DNA of 64,000 nt, from NCBI GenBank assembly GCA_965243805.1, contig OZ251577.1, positions 868,001-932,000 of the forward strand, in the 5' to 3' direction. The translations under genes and the position numbers were made by a program. Source of the stretch: CATQHQ01 sp965243805. GTDB lineage: Bacteria; Gemmatimonadota; Gemmatimonadetes; Longimicrobiales; Gaopeijiaceae. Below, piece after piece: positions 25,601 through 33,084 of the stretch. Position 1 is the stretch's first letter, and the number at the start of each line of letters is the position of its first letter. The notes below the pieces were generated by a model. It searched no databases. It was given only the letters and a program-made list of their open reading frames with translations, and had not been told where the DNA came from.

Positions 25601-25989
25601 CAGACTGCGGGCTTCTCTCCTGTGGGACCGCAGAGCGCCGCGCCTTCGGGGTGAAGCACGGCCAGGAGCACCGGGGCCGCACGACCGGCTCGACGGTCCT
25701 GGTGAGCGGCGGCCATGGCGAGCCGGGACGGAGTGCGGTCGGCACGGGCAACCACAACCTCCAGGCCATGGTCGCCTTCGCCTACGAAGAGGCCGGCGGG
25801 CTGGAAGCCGAACCGCGGGCTGGGCGACCAGGGGCGGGGAACTAGTTCGGGAAGGAAGTCCAAGGATCGTCGGGCAAGCGGCCCGCCCGATCTGGCGAGT
25901 CCGGCTTGTGGGCGAAAAAACGGGGGGGGGGGGGGGGGAGCATAGAGCGACGCTCGAACAGGCGCAAATGCAGGGGCTGTCAGGCACAC
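22480..25989 (-). CDS. Eco57I-like N6-adenine methylase/restriction protein, probably phase-variable
   Basis: 1169 aa from GTG 25989. Residues about 140-560 are the helical N-terminal part common to large Eco57I-type enzymes. SGVRKFTGSYYTKPFAVGHL opens the methylase domain; the SAM motif is DIAMGSGHF (632-640) and the catalytic motif GNPPW (N888-P-P-W). A (Gly)11 run at 1117-1127 comes from the G26 tract, after which the frame ends within about 45 residues. A C17 tract encodes Pro6 near the N-terminus. No ATG start fits the present frame; ATG 25943 would if the C-tract were 18. I see no clear D...ExK nuclease motif, so whether it cuts DNA is open. Confidence 0.85.
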   Translation of the reverse strand: MCLTAPAFAPVRASLYAPPPPPPFFRPQAGLARSGGPLARRSLDFLPELVPRPWSPSPRFGFQPAGLFVGEGDHGLEVVVARADRTPSRLAMAAAHQDRRAGRAAPVLLAVLHPEGAALCGPTGEKPAVWTGLDTERVERICREALVQPDRHSALQFLSQALPSLETDLPGIRNEGLLAIHNLVTAVRQRPDWIAAGRKAQKAIGTRAIEMLGALGFRVAPLDNLTRLLLSGDGGQRRTALAVLLHDHESAEAGNPRFNSLSPVTYALKKADDENLSWVLMVQGNRLRLYSTATDRGVGRRGRTETYVECQTPLLTDPDLAYLWLIFSAEALAPEGSLDKILDDSRRFAGNLAERLRERIYDQVVPRLAQGIADARGIESLTAPELARTYDMAMTVLFRLLFIAYAEDCDLLPYRTNDAYRRRSLKQKAQELVKQATENTPVAPGDAHWQEVARLCEAVAVGNSEWGVPEYDGGLFSNDPKVSETGAELARVSLPNEVFEVALRHLLVIETPEGGPGPVDFRSLRVREFGTIYEGLLESELAVANTDLAVDSKGTYVPAKPKARVVVSEGETYLHNRSGVRKFTGSYYTKPFAVGHLLDKALEPALKDHFERLDSMDDATAAERFFDFRVADIAMGSGHFLVGAIDRIEKGMADFLVGRDLPRVRNKLAELRRAARTHLGGDAASAFSIEDGQLLRRMIARRCIYGVDLNDISVQLARLAVWIHTFVPGLPLSFLDHNLVRGNSLVGIGTIDDIKAKLEAVNTPLFRCDAESLLGKAAKPLRRLANLNDATVAEVRQARQAQQEAEEAVAATKALCDLITARPISDRTLVKDFQFQDWDSRSDGLAEGEMPDAVAAQELSGLAVLHFPVAFPEVFLRERSGFDVILGNPPWKKPKVEEHGFWARHFPGLRGMSQRHQEAEKARFRQERPDLVVALREEVRENDDVRRALLGGDFPGMGTGDADVYKAFCWRFWRLAAKQGGRIGVVLPRSALQAKGSQEFRKAVFGEASSMDAVALKNRAGWVFESVTPQYTIVLVAIARRGDELGSQLRMRGPYPDHSAFRAGVVNEPLVFYRQDIEQWNDSASLPLLPGDESVDVFAQLSKAPRLDTFEDTIINGGGGGGGGGGGNWRARPDREMDATAQKHFMVFDKPSAGVQGRSQTSTRRRRSQ
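22616..22641 (-). repeat. Homopolymer of 26 G on the coding strand
   Basis: Uninterrupted C26 on the plus strand, i.e. G26 inside the methylase gene. Tracts of this kind slip during replication. At 26 the gene ends at 22480; 27 would fuse it to the downstream tail; 25 would end it at about 22341. Confidence 0.95.
25922..25938 (-). repeat. Homopolymer of 17 C on the coding strand near the methylase start
   Basis: G17 on the plus strand, encoding six prolines close to the methylase N-terminus. It is followed on the coding strand by GTTTTTT, a second slippery run. Length changes would switch which upstream start codon (GTG 25989, GTG 25987 or ATG 25943) is in frame with the enzyme. Confidence 0.95.
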
Positions 25990-26127
25990 CGCTAGGGACT
26001 GTGCTGCCGCTCCAGCTCGGAGAGTCCGACAGCAGTTACGCCCTGGCCCAGCGACAGTCGCCCCACGCCCGAATGCACGCCGTATCCGTGGCCAGCCCTC
26101 TGCCGGCGAGCAGGCTCCTCGGGCGAG

Positions 26128-26832
26128 TCACCGGACGCCGATCATTTGCCGCTTGGGCGTGACGATCGCGAGCTTCGGACTCACCCGCGTGCCGCTGTGG
26201 TGCTTGCGGTGCGCCGCCTCAAAGACGAGCTCCCGGCCACCTTCTAGCTTCGCGCGCAACTGCGGGCGCGTGCGGGCTTTGTTCCACAATGGACACGTGG
26301 CCTTGCCCAGTCGCCCGAGCTCTGTGCCTTCGACCCGGAAGCCGGTGTGCTGGTCATAGCGCACCACGAGAAAGCAGAATTTTCTCGCGCCCAACTGCGC
26401 GCCGAGCCGATCCAGCCACTGATCGTATTCGCTCACGACAGCGGCTACGGCCTGCTGCGGCTTGTCTCCGCGCCGGATCTCGTCCAGGTGCGAAGGGAAG
26501 CGCAGCGGGTAGCGTTGCGTAGCCCGGTTCCCCTTGTACATCCTGATCTTCACGCCGATGTCGCCGATCAGGAAGTTCACGTGGGTGCGCCACAGCGACA
26601 CGAACCGGATCTCCGGCGATGCCGCCACGATCCAGTCCACGAGATGCCGTTTCGTCAGATCGCCCTTGTGGTTGCTTGCGGCCAGGATGTGCTCCGAAGA
26701 CTCGGAAAGCGCATCCTGTACGACCTGCACCACATCGGCGACGCCGCGCTCGGGCTGCGGGATGTCCGCCCCGAAGTATCTCGCGAGCTCCTCGCGACAT
26801 ATCTGTCGGATGCGGGCTTCGGTGATGTTCAT
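26128..26832 (-). CDS. Unrecognised protein at the head of the methylase-helicase cluster
   Basis: 234 aa from ATG 26832 (MNITEARIRQICREELARYF), preceded by a strong GGGAGGAGG. Soluble and mixed alpha/beta. An N-terminal helix is followed by LVDWIVAASPEIRFVSLWR, NFLIGDIGVKIRMYKGN and YDQWLDRLGAQLGARKFCFLVV, and a basic C-terminus (RKHHSGTRVSPKLAIVTPKRQ) that could bind nucleic acid. No family or catalytic motif is recognised. It lies 138 nt upstream of the methylase on the same strand and shares the lower GC of the cluster, so it is probably part of the same system or its regulator. Confidence 0.65.
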   Translation of the reverse strand: MNITEARIRQICREELARYFGADIPQPERGVADVVQVVQDALSESSEHILAASNHKGDLTKRHLVDWIVAASPEIRFVSLWRTHVNFLIGDIGVKIRMYKGNRATQRYPLRFPSHLDEIRRGDKPQQAVAAVVSEYDQWLDRLGAQLGARKFCFLVVRYDQHTGFRVEGTELGRLGKATCPLWNKARTRPQLRAKLEGGRELVFEAAHRKHHSGTRVSPKLAIVTPKRQMIGVR

Positions 26833-27315
26833 GCAGACCTCCTCCCTGTGGGGTTTGGTGCCGCTCTGCCCCACTGAGCGCGCACGTACAGTGTCGAACC
26901 TTGTCAATAGTCGGAGCCTCAAGCTTGAGCAAGTTCGACCCGTCCGACCCGCCGGGGGAAGATATCAACTCAACTTCCCCGACAGGTCAGCCAGCGGCGA
27001 GCGTGGGTTCGATGGCGCGGCAAACGTAGCTGGACATGGCAGAAGTAAGTAAGTGAACAAGAGAGAGGTGTGTGCAGATTGGCATTCAGAATGCAAATGT
27101 ACCGCCACTGCCTAGCCACTTCAGAAGCTCTCGACGCCCCACTGGGTCCAGCCACTTCGCGGGCACTCGAAGCCACCAGGGTAGGACAGCGACTCCCGCA
27201 CTGACTTGACATACCGTCAACCTTACGTGCCAATTAGCCTAGCCTAGCCCCGACAACCTCAGCCCGGCCGCAACAACGGCCGGCAGGAACGACTACCCCC
27301 GTTGCACCAGCAGCT
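26833..27315. other. Intergenic region between the defence cluster and acyl-CoA synthetase
   Basis: 483 bp without a convincing gene and with lower GC than its surroundings (notably 27030-27240). It must hold the divergent promoters. TTGACA occurs at 27206-27211 on the plus strand, and a TTGACA on the minus strand near 26904 faces the unknown gene, but neither has a good -10 at 16-18 nt. A perfect inverted repeat GCATTC-A-GAATGC lies at 27082-27094 and could be an operator. CTAGCC-type short repeats sit near 27237-27247. Confidence 0.6.
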
Positions 27316-28959
27316 ATGACGATCCATCAGCTCCTCGGCACCGGCACCGACCGCGCCCTTTCGGCACCCGGCCGACGCGACTGCACCTACGACGCTCTCC
27401 GCACTCACGTGGAGCGCACGGTGGCAGCGCTGAACGCACGGGGAGTAGGGCGAGGAGATCGGGTGGCGATCGTCCTTCCCAACGGGCCGGAGATGGCCAG
27501 CGCCTTTGTGGCAATCGGGTCCGGGGCGGTGACCGCGCCTCTCAACCCCCGCTACACGGAACGCGAGTTCGCCTTCTACCTGTCGGACCTGGGAGCACGG
27601 GCGCTGGTGGTGGCAGAGGGCGACCCTTTGCCCGCACGGCACGCCGCCGACCGTTTGGAGGTGCCCGTGCTGGAGGTGCGCTTCGACCCCGACGGGCCTG
27701 CCGGCACCTTCGACTTCGCCACCCCGCCCGACGACGGACAACGCCCGCCCGCCCGTCCAGGCATGGCTTCGCCCGACGACACGGCGCTCGTGCTCCACAC
27801 CTCGGGCACCACTTCGCGGCCGAAGATCGTCCCCCTCCTCCACCGGAACGTGTGCGCCACGGCCCACAACATTCGGGAGACCCTTGCGCTGTCGTCGGAG
27901 GACGGCTGCCTCAACGTCATGCCGCTCTTCCACATCCACGGCCTCATGGCGTGCGTACTGGCAACGCTGGGCGCAGGCGGGAGCGTGTACTGCACCCCCG
28001 GCTTCAACGCGCTGAAGTTCTTCGGCTGGCTGGACGACTGCGTCCCGACGTGGTATTCCGCGGTCCCGACGATGCACCAAGCGATCCTGGCCCGGGCCGT
28101 GCGCAACGCCGAGACCGTCGAGCGGGCCAAGCTGCGGTTCATTCGCTCGTCGTCGGCGTCCCTGCCCGCACGGGTAATGGCGGAGCTGGAGGAGACGTTC
28201 GGCGCGCCCGTCGTGGAGGCGTACGCCATGACCGAAGCCGCTCATCAGATGACGTGCAACCCCTTGCCTCCAGCGCGCCGCAAGCCGGGAACGGTCGGCC
28301 CGGCGGCGGGTCCCCAAGTCTCGGTCATGGACCAGGACGGCACCCACCTCAAGCCCGGCGAGGAGGGCGAGATCGTCATTCGGGGACCCAACGTCACCCC
28401 AGGCTACGAGAACAACCCGGCTGCCAATGCGGCGGCGTTCACCCACGGCTGGTTCCGCACCGGCGACCAGGGCTTCCGAGACGGGGACGGCTACTTCACG
28501 ATCACGGGCCGTCTCAAGGAGATCATCAACCGAGGCGGCGAGAAGGTCTCTCCCCGGGAAGTGGACGAAGCACTGATGGACCATCCGGCCGTGCAGCAGG
28601 TGGTCACCTTCGCGATGCCCCACCCGAAGCTGGGCGAGGAAGTGGCCGCCGCCGTGGTGCTGCGGGACGAAGCCGGCTCGCAGACCGACGACGCTGGCTC
28701 GCAAAGCGACGAAGCCGGCTCGCAGACCGACGCCCAAGTCGCCGCCGACATCCGGAGCTTCGCTGCCTCTCGCTTGGCGGGCTTCAAGGTGCCGCGCACG
28801 GTGGTGGTCCTGGACGAAATCCCCAAGGGGCCCACTGGCAAGCTGCGGCGGATCGGACTGGCAGAGCAGCTGGGGCTTGGAGGCGCGGAAGCGGGTGCGG
28901 AAGCGGGTGCGGGAGCGCGTGCCGCCGAAGGGCGTGGCGTGGCAACCCGATCCCCGTGA
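27316..28959 (+). CDS. AMP-forming acyl-CoA synthetase, resembling oxalate-CoA ligase
   Basis: 547-aa acyl/acid-CoA ligase of the ANL superfamily; activates a carboxylate to its adenylate and then the CoA thioester. The P-loop-like motif LHTSGTTSRPKIVPL is the form found in oxalyl-CoA synthetases. The core continues with NVMPLFHIHGLM, EAYAMTEAAHQM, GWFRTGDQG and GRLKEIINRGGEKVSP, and ends with the hinge and catalytic lysine in IPKGPTGKLRR. A 21-bp tandem repeat (x3) inserts DEAGSQT-type residues in the C-terminal domain, and an AEAGAEAGAGA tail follows the catalytic lysine. The stop overlaps the next gene by GTGA, implying a shared pathway. Substrate specificity is inferred only. Confidence 0.85.
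   Translation: MTIHQLLGTGTDRALSAPGRRDCTYDALRTHVERTVAALNARGVGRGDRVAIVLPNGPEMASAFVAIGSGAVTAPLNPRYTEREFAFYLSDLGARALVVAEGDPLPARHAADRLEVPVLEVRFDPDGPAGTFDFATPPDDGQRPPARPGMASPDDTALVLHTSGTTSRPKIVPLLHRNVCATAHNIRETLALSSEDGCLNVMPLFHIHGLMACVLATLGAGGSVYCTPGFNALKFFGWLDDCVPTWYSAVPTMHQAILARAVRNAETVERAKLRFIRSSSASLPARVMAELEETFGAPVVEAYAMTEAAHQMTCNPLPPARRKPGTVGPAAGPQVSVMDQDGTHLKPGEEGEIVIRGPNVTPGYENNPAANAAAFTHGWFRTGDQGFRDGDGYFTITGRLKEIINRGGEKVSPREVDEALMDHPAVQQVVTFAMPHPKLGEEVAAAVVLRDEAGSQTDDAGSQSDEAGSQTDAQVAADIRSFAASRLAGFKVPRTVVVLDEIPKGPTGKLRRIGLAEQLGLGGAEAGAEAGAGARAAEGRGVATRSP
28666..28728 (+). repeat. 21-bp tandem repeat (x3) in the acyl-CoA synthetase gene
   Basis: Three in-frame units encode DEAGSQT, DDAGSQS, DEAGSQT in a surface region of the C-terminal subdomain. 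A second short repeat (GGAAGCGGGTGC units) extends the C-terminal tail near 28886-28915. Confidence 0.9.
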
Positions 28960-29927
28960 AGGTCGCCATCTACGGCGCCGGAGCGACAGGCGGCTATTTG
29001 GGACTTCACTTGGCGCGCTCGGGGGTGGACACGACTCTGATCGCCCGAGGTCCTCACTTGGCCGCCATGCAGCGCAACGGGGTCACTGTTCTGGCCGACG
29101 GCGACGCCCTGAACGCACGGCCCCTCTGCACCGACGACCCAGCGGAAGCCGGCCCGCAGGACTATGTGATCGTCGCACTCAAAGCCCACTCGGTACCGAC
29201 GGTCGTGGAAGCGATGCAACCCCTTCTGGGACCCGACACGGCGGTCGTCACCGCCCAGAACGGCGTGCCCTGGTGGTACTTCCACAAAGCCGGCGGCCCG
29301 CTGGAGGGGCATCGGCTGGAGAGCGTGGACCCTGGCGGGCGACAGTGGGACGGGATCGGACCCCAGCGCGCAATCGGCTGCGTCGTCTACGCCGCAACCG
29401 AGATATCGGAGCCGGGCGTGATCCGCCACAACTACGGCAACCGCTTCACTCTAGGCGAGCCGTCCGGCGAAAAGACCCCCCGGGTGAAGGCGCTGAGCCG
29501 CGCCCTGATCGCCGCCGGGTTGCGCGCGCCCGTGCGCTCGATCCGGGACGAGATCTGGGTGAAGCTCTGGGGCAACGTCTCCTTCAACCCCATCAGCGCG
29601 CTGACGCTGGCCACTCTGGACCGGATCGCCGGCGAGCCCGACACCCGCGCCGTCGCCAAGGCGATGATGACGGAGGCCAAGGAGGTCGGCGAGGCACTGG
29701 GCATCCGCTTCCGAATCGACTTGGAGAGACGCCTGGACGGCACAGCGTCCGTCGGCGCACACCGCACGTCGATGTTGCAGGACCTTCAGGCGGGCCGCAC
29801 GATGGAGATCGACGCCATCGTCGCGTCCGTCCAGGAGATGGGACGCTTGGTGGGCGTGGCGACACCGACGATCGACGTGGTGCTGGCCCTGGTGCGGCAA
29901 CGGGCGGCGGTGGCTGGGCTGTACTAG
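28956..29927 (+). CDS. Ketopantoate reductase family protein (PanE/ApbA-like)
   Basis: NAD(P)H-dependent 2-dehydropantoate reductase-like enzyme, 323 aa, from GTG 28956 overlapping the previous stop. The Rossmann motif VAIYGAGATGGYLGLHLA is at the very N-terminus. Next come VALKAHSVPTVVEAMQPLLG and VVTAQNGVPWW, then the C-terminal helical domain with IRDEIWVKLWGNVSFNPISALT (lysine and asparagine conserved in the family) and HRTSMLQDLQAGRTMEID. It could serve pantothenate/CoA synthesis, but coupling to a CoA ligase suggests a role with that enzyme's product. Confidence 0.9.
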   Translation: MKVAIYGAGATGGYLGLHLARSGVDTTLIARGPHLAAMQRNGVTVLADGDALNARPLCTDDPAEAGPQDYVIVALKAHSVPTVVEAMQPLLGPDTAVVTAQNGVPWWYFHKAGGPLEGHRLESVDPGGRQWDGIGPQRAIGCVVYAATEISEPGVIRHNYGNRFTLGEPSGEKTPRVKALSRALIAAGLRAPVRSIRDEIWVKLWGNVSFNPISALTLATLDRIAGEPDTRAVAKAMMTEAKEVGEALGIRFRIDLERRLDGTASVGAHRTSMLQDLQAGRTMEIDAIVASVQEMGRLVGVATPTIDVVLALVRQRAAVAGLY

Positions 29928-29964
29928 CCGGACGGTCTGCACCGCTACCAACAGGGCCGGGCTA

Positions 29965-30042
29965 CGGGCTTGCCCGCCATGGTACCTTATCCCCGTCCCA
30001 TCGCTCCACAGCCGTCCTCCGTCCCGCGGCCATGGTGGACCC
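29965..30042 (+). repeat. Leader repeat shared by methylase copies 1 and 3 (first copy)
   Basis: A 78-bp block ending at the ATG of methylase copy 1 is almost identical to 36132-36210 before copy 3 (a few substitutions and one C indel). It is absent before copy 2. It contains CGCCATGGTACC and GCGGCCATGGTGGACCC and is the likely promoter/leader region of the array. Confidence 0.88.
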
Positions 30043-32988
30043 ATGCCAGCCAACAGCGAAGCCACGATCAACGTCCATTTGGGCGATGTGCTGCGGACCA
30101 AGCACCCGGCTTGGCGCGAAGGGATCGGCACGGAGCAGTCGCAGGTCTTTCGCAAGGCGGCTCGCCGTCCCGACATCGTGGTGCGCCACCCAGGGCGGCA
30201 GGTCGTGGTCGTGGAGACCGAGTTCGCTCCGGGCCGCCAAGTCGAAGCCGACGCACGTGCTCGCTTGGGCGAGGTTGTCGAAGCCACCGACGGCGAGGTG
30301 GAGCAGGCCGTTGCCGTCCTCTTGCCGGAGGACCTGAAGGAAGGGCAGGACGGATTGGCAGAACGGGTCGCCGGAGCGCGGTTTCGGTACGCGGTGTTCT
30401 CGGATGCGCCCGGGACGCCGGAACGGTGGCCCGAGTCGGGGTGGCTGTCCGGCGGCGTGGACAACTTGGCGACCTGCATCGAGCACGCCTCCCTCTCGGC
30501 GAAGAAGATCGCCGAGGGCGCGCAGAAGCTGGAAGAGGGCGTCAAGCAAGCGGCAGCCCTGCTCGAGGAGCTAGCAGCATGGCGCAAGACCGACACGCTC
30601 GACTTGATCGCCGCCACGCTCCATCAGGAGAAGAGCACGCAGACAACCCGCATGGCGATGGCGATCGTCGCCAACGCGCTGACGTTCCACAGCAACATTG
30701 CGGGCGCCCACGGCATTCCGGGCCTGGACCGGCTTCGCTACGAAGGTCGCTCCGAACTGGACCAAGCCCAGCTGCTCGAGTGCTGGCGCTTCGTGCTGCG
30801 GGAGATCAACTACTGGCCGATCTTCAAGATCGCCATCGACCTGCTCTCGCCGATCCCGGTCTACATGGCAGGCAAGGTACTGCCTCGACTGGAGAAGGCG
30901 GCGAACCATTTGGCGACCACCGGCGTTGCCAGCACCCACGATCTCTCGGGCCAGATGTTTCAGCGTCTGATCGTGGACCGCAAGTTCCTCGCCACCTTCT
31001 ACACCTTGCCGGCCTCGGCAACGCTGCTGGCGGAGCTCGCGGCGTTTAGGCTGGCCGTGGACTGGAACGACGCGGGAGCCGTGTCGCGTCTACGAATCGC
31101 CGACTTGGCGTGCGGCACCGGCATGTTGCTTCAAGCGGCCTACCAAGCCGTGCGGATGCGGCACCGCCACTGCGGACGGGACGACGCGGACCTTCACCCC
31201 GCAATGATGGAGAAGGTCCTTTTCGCCGCCGACATCATGCCCGCAGCCACTCACCTCACGGCCTCAACCCTGTCCGGCGCGCACCCCACCGTCACGTTCG
31301 CCGGCACCCGAATCGTGACGATGCCCTACGGCGAGCAGCCCGAGGAGACGGGCCGTCCGCTCTCGATCGGCTCGCTGGACCTGTTGGCCGGCGGGACGGC
31401 GCGGTCCGTACTGGGCACCGGCCCCAGCGGCGCGCAGATCGACGTCTTCGGCACTGGCCGCAAGCAGGTTCGGGGCACCGGCGATGCCGTTGAAGCCGCC
31501 GACCCGCATTCGGTGGAGTTCGCTCACGGGAGCGGCGACCTGCTGATCATGAACCCGCCCTTCACCCGGCCCACCAACCACGAGTCCGCCACGGTCCCGG
31601 TGCCCTCGTTCGCAGGGTTCGACACCTCCCAGGCCGAACAACGGGCGATGTCGGGCGAGCTGGCGAAGCTTCGCAAGGGGTTGGACTCGCCGGCGGGCGC
31701 GGGGAACGCCGGGCTGGCGTCGTACTTCGTGGACCTGGCCCATGTGAAGACGAAGCCCGGCGGCGTGATCGCGCTGGTGCTGCCCGCATCGTTCGTGCAG
31801 GGCGGATCGTGGGCGGCGGCACGGACGCTGGTGGAGCACCATTACGAGGACCTGGTGGTGGTGACGATCGCAGCCAGCGGCAACACGGACCGCGCGTTCT
31901 CTGCCGACACGGGGATGGCCGAGACGCTGGTGGTGGGGACCAAGAAGCGCGACCTGGACTCGCCGTGCGGTGACGTCTTGTTCGTGAACCTTCTGCGCCG
32001 GCCCCGCAGCTTGGCCGAAGCCGCAGCTGTGGCAGCCACAGTCCGCGACCTGCCCGCCGACCGTCCGAGCGGACGCTTCTTCCTGGGCGAACTTGCCGAG
32101 GTGGGAACCTTCGTCCGGGCACCGTTGGTCGAGGGGGGCTGCGCAGGGTTGCGCGAGCCCGCGCTGGCCGACGCCATGCTGACATTGCAACAGGGCGTGC
32201 TCACGCTTCCGCGCTCCAACGACCGCCAGGCGATTCCCGTGACCCGGCTGGACGAACTGGGCAGTCGAGGCAGGCTAGACCGCGACATCTCGGGTAAGCA
32301 CCCCGACGGCACGCCCCGAGGACCCTTCGACATCGTCGTCGCGCGCACCATGCCGCTGTACCCGGTTCTGTGGTCGCACGACGCGAAACAGGAGCGCAGC
32401 CTAGTGGTCGCCCCGCGCCAGGAGGGCTTGATTCGAGAGGGCCTGAGGGAACAAGCGGTGAACCTCTGGCAAGCCACGGCAACCCGGCTGCACTTCAGTC
32501 GCGACTTCCGCCTCAACTCCCAGAGCTTGGCGGCGTGCTTGACGCCGGCCAAGTGCATCGGCGGAACCGCCTGGCCCAACTTCGTCGCGGCGAAGGAGGA
32601 GTGGGAGAAGCCGCTGACGCTCTGGGCCAACAGCACCCTGGGGCTGATTTGCTTCTGGTGGGTCGGCACGCGCCAGCAACAAGGGCGGGCCCGACTCACG
32701 ATCAGCCGCCTGCCCGATCTGCCGGTACTCGATCCCCGGCACCTGTCGGAGGCGCAGGTCAGCATCGCTGTTCGGACCTTCGACGAGTTCAGCGACCGGG
32801 AGCTGCTACCCGCCAACGAGGCGTACCGGGACGAAGTCCGTCACGAACTGGACCGGGCTCTGCTGGTGGACGTGCTGGGGTTGCCCCCCGCGTTTCTTGG
32901 TCCCCTAGCCGCCCTGCGCGATGCATGGTGCGCCGAGCCCACGGTGCATGGGGGCAAGACGACCCGGCCAGGCCGAAAGCCGACCTAA
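30043..32988 (+). CDS. N6-adenine methylase fused to putative nuclease domain, tandem copy 1
   Basis: 981 aa. The N-terminal domain has ARRPDIVVRHPG (P43-D44) then VVVVETEF (E58-T-E60), which resembles a PD-(D/E)xK restriction core but with Glu where Lys is usual. A helical linker follows (about 140-340). The gamma-class methylase domain has SAM motif IADLACGTGM (352-361) and catalytic LLIMNPPFTRP (NPPF 504-507). The C-terminal 350 residues are a probable target-recognition region. This layout is that of single-chain type IIG restriction-modification enzymes. The start MPANSEA is the start common to all three copies. No separate HsdS or HsdR is present. Confidence 0.85.
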   Translation: MPANSEATINVHLGDVLRTKHPAWREGIGTEQSQVFRKAARRPDIVVRHPGRQVVVVETEFAPGRQVEADARARLGEVVEATDGEVEQAVAVLLPEDLKEGQDGLAERVAGARFRYAVFSDAPGTPERWPESGWLSGGVDNLATCIEHASLSAKKIAEGAQKLEEGVKQAAALLEELAAWRKTDTLDLIAATLHQEKSTQTTRMAMAIVANALTFHSNIAGAHGIPGLDRLRYEGRSELDQAQLLECWRFVLREINYWPIFKIAIDLLSPIPVYMAGKVLPRLEKAANHLATTGVASTHDLSGQMFQRLIVDRKFLATFYTLPASATLLAELAAFRLAVDWNDAGAVSRLRIADLACGTGMLLQAAYQAVRMRHRHCGRDDADLHPAMMEKVLFAADIMPAATHLTASTLSGAHPTVTFAGTRIVTMPYGEQPEETGRPLSIGSLDLLAGGTARSVLGTGPSGAQIDVFGTGRKQVRGTGDAVEAADPHSVEFAHGSGDLLIMNPPFTRPTNHESATVPVPSFAGFDTSQAEQRAMSGELAKLRKGLDSPAGAGNAGLASYFVDLAHVKTKPGGVIALVLPASFVQGGSWAAARTLVEHHYEDLVVVTIAASGNTDRAFSADTGMAETLVVGTKKRDLDSPCGDVLFVNLLRRPRSLAEAAAVAATVRDLPADRPSGRFFLGELAEVGTFVRAPLVEGGCAGLREPALADAMLTLQQGVLTLPRSNDRQAIPVTRLDELGSRGRLDRDISGKHPDGTPRGPFDIVVARTMPLYPVLWSHDAKQERSLVVAPRQEGLIREGLREQAVNLWQATATRLHFSRDFRLNSQSLAACLTPAKCIGGTAWPNFVAAKEEWEKPLTLWANSTLGLICFWWVGTRQQQGRARLTISRLPDLPVLDPRHLSEAQVSIAVRTFDEFSDRELLPANEAYRDEVRHELDRALLVDVLGLPPAFLGPLAALRDAWCAEPTVHGGKTTRPGRKPT

Positions 32989-33036
32989 GCCGCGAGCCAG
33001 CCCAAGCCAGAGAGCCAGCCAACCCAACAGTGACGT

Positions 33037-33072
33037 GACAAATTCCGGGTAGAATTTGTCCGAGAATCTGTC
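33037..33072 (+). promoter_or_regulatory. Palindrome and iterated half-site between methylase copies 1 and 2
   Basis: Perfect inverted repeat GACAAATTC-CGGGTA-GAATTTGTC (33037-33060), followed 12 nt later by the variant half-site GAATCTGTC (33064-33072), 12 bp before the ATG of copy 2. It could be an operator, a hairpin terminator or an attenuator. The same element recurs after copies 2 and 3. Confidence 0.8.
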
Positions 33073-33084
33073 GAACGGGGCCCC

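Noticed and set aside
23818..25845. 675-codon plus-strand open frame across the methylase
   Set aside because: Antisense shadow; the minus-strand product has clear methylase motifs.
22616..25938. Both homopolymers being only assembly errors
   Set aside because: Not excluded, but both frames on either side are long and protein-like, and both tracts lie in one restriction-type gene, the usual site of phase variation. Exact lengths should be treated as uncertain.
16968..26832. Assignment of the cluster as DISARM or BREX
   Set aside because: Key genes (drmA, drmB, pglZ, brxC) are absent; shared methylase and helicase themes alone are not enough.
26833..27315. Consensus promoter at TTGACA 27206
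   Set aside because: No acceptable -10 element at 16-18 nt spacing.
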